The notes under the pieces are model-generated. The model was not told the DNA's origin. It did no database searches and saw only the letters and a list, made by a program, of their open reading frames with translations. 6,256 nt of DNA from Flavobacteriales bacterium UBA7519 (lineage in GTDB: Bacteria; Bacteroidota; Bacteroidia; Flavobacteriales; Weeksellaceae). The translations under genes were made by a program, and so were the position numbers. Below, piece after piece: positions 5,752 to 6,256 of this stretch. Position 1 is the first letter of the stretch, and the number at the start of each line of letters is the position of its first letter. Where the stretch lies: positions 513 through 6,768 of the forward strand of contig DLND01000120.1 of assembly GCA_002476905.1 (NCBI GenBank), given 5' to 3'.

Positions 5752-6000
5752 ATGAACAATACAAATGATATTCAGGAAGAACTGGTTACTAAAGTAATGG
5801 AGGCATTGGACAGCATCCGTCCGTTTCTTAATAAAGATGGGGGCGATATAGAGCTGATAAATGTAGAAGACAAAACTGTCTATGTCCGTTTGTTAGGACA
5901 CTGCTCCAGCTGTGGCATCAGTAGCTCTACAATGAAGTTGGGCGTGGAAAGCACTATTAAGCAATACGCTCCGGAAATAGAGACTGTGGTAAATATCTAA
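5752..6000 (+). CDS. Small NifU/Nfu C-terminal-type Fe-S scaffold protein
   Basis: A complete 82-residue protein made only of the NifU C-terminal (Nfu) domain. It begins with the helix ELVTKVMEALDSIRPFL, followed by the family motif NKDGGDIELI (27-36), strand KTVYVRLLGHC, and the CxxC Cys51-Ser-Ser-Cys54. The motif continues as GISSSTMKLGVESTIK (55-70). In this family two subunits hold one 4Fe-4S cluster between their CxxC motifs and hand it to apo-proteins. GHCSSCGIS is a little unlike the usual GxCxxCPxS form. It lacks the A-type or NifU N-terminal domains of larger relatives, so it is a minimal carrier. It lies 7 bases after mrp on the same strand and must share its transcript. Tandem TAA stops (5998-6003) lead directly into a terminator. 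Confidence 0.93.
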   Translation: MNNTNDIQEELVTKVMEALDSIRPFLNKDGGDIELINVEDKTVYVRLLGHCSSCGISSSTMKLGVESTIKQYAPEIETVVNI

Positions 6001-6001
6001 T

Positions 6002-6034
6002 AAAAAAACCAGAGAAAAGTTCTCTGGTTTTTTT
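6002..6034. terminator. Bidirectional rho-independent terminator
   Basis: Bases 6002-6015 pair perfectly with 6021-6034 around the loop AAAGT. The core is CCAGAGA/TCTCTGG with seven A on the left and seven T on the right, so it can stop transcription from either side. It follows the nfu-type gene immediately and overlaps the stop codon of the convergent DUF1232 gene by two bases. Confidence 0.9.
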
Positions 6035-6251
6035 ATTCAACAATCTCTGCATCTATCACATTTGGATTTTTCTTCTGGCTTTCCCATAGAAGAAATTTAT
6101 CCACTTCCTTTAATAACAAAGGAATAGCAAATGCTAATATTGCAAGATCATCCAAAGCGCCTATTCCTAAGACAAAATCCGGAATAAGATCTATAGGCGA
6201 GATAACATATAATAATGCTAGCGCAGGTAATAAAATGTCTGTTACTTTCAT
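6033..6251 (-). CDS. DUF1232/YkvA-like small membrane protein, start uncertain
   Basis: The visible reading frame gives 72 residues. MKVTDILLPALALLYVISPI forms a hydrophobic first segment running into the DUF1232 signature SPIDLIPDF (18-26), then GALDDLAILAFAI (31-43), with Asp34-Asp35 as the conserved acidic pair. It ends in a charged tail. This domain of about 40 residues is found in small membrane-associated proteins of unknown function such as B. subtilis YkvA. Many homologues have 40-60 residues before the signature, whereas only 17 are present here. The five bases upstream of the ATG at 6251 hold no in-frame stop, so the true start may be beyond the window. Its stop lies in the shared terminator, and it converges on the nfu-type gene. 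Confidence 0.8.
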   Translation of the reverse strand: MKVTDILLPALALLYVISPIDLIPDFVLGIGALDDLAILAFAIPLLLKEVDKFLLWESQKKNPNVIDAEIVE

Positions 6252-6256
6252 TTTAT

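Overview
The window looks like a stretch of chromosome from a member of the Bacteroidota, most likely a flavobacterium of the Chryseobacterium type. The evidence is AT-rich DNA, start codons without clear Shine-Dalgarno sequences, -7 boxes of the form TAnnTTTG, an Mrp protein of the Bacteroidota type without CxxC, and a structured intergenic element that I recall as frequent in flavobacterial genomes. The genus is an inference; no rRNA or other marker gene is present.

Layout. Positions 1-724 (+) hold the 3' end of a gene for a tandem BON-domain protein, followed 6 bases later by a small BON plus bacterial SH3 protein. A strong hairpin at 746-771 separates this pair from a convergent minus-strand pair. 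That pair is read as a calcineurin-like phosphoesterase related to UDP-2,3-diacylglucosamine hydrolase (2657-1833), then a GT-B glycosyltransferase (1756-788). A 311-base divergent intergenic region (2658-2968) with candidate promoters leads to a dicarboxylate/amino acid:cation symporter (2969-4204, +). Next is a 433-base non-coding stretch (4205-4637) with several inverted repeats and a likely structured RNA element. Then come the Fe-S cluster genes mrp (4638-5744) and a small NifU/Nfu-type scaffold (5752-6000), a two-way terminator (6002-6034), and a convergent DUF1232/YkvA-like membrane protein (6251-6033) whose start is close to the window edge.

How the genes fit together. Mrp and the Nfu-type protein are almost certainly one operon for Fe-S cluster carriage and delivery: Mrp supplies the ATPase, and the small protein supplies the CxxC that this Mrp lacks. 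The phosphoesterase and glycosyltransferase probably form an envelope-lipid or glycolipid operon of unknown substrate. The two BON proteins are probably co-transcribed. The symporter stands alone.

Most of the window is ordinary housekeeping and transport sequence, and I find no clear new multi-gene system. The part most worth a second look is the non-coding stretch at 4237-4486. There a possible Flavo-1-like RNA carries a second, common palindromic repeat in its loop, giving two mutually exclusive stems, and lies beside another palindrome and a degenerate TTAGA-type repeat.
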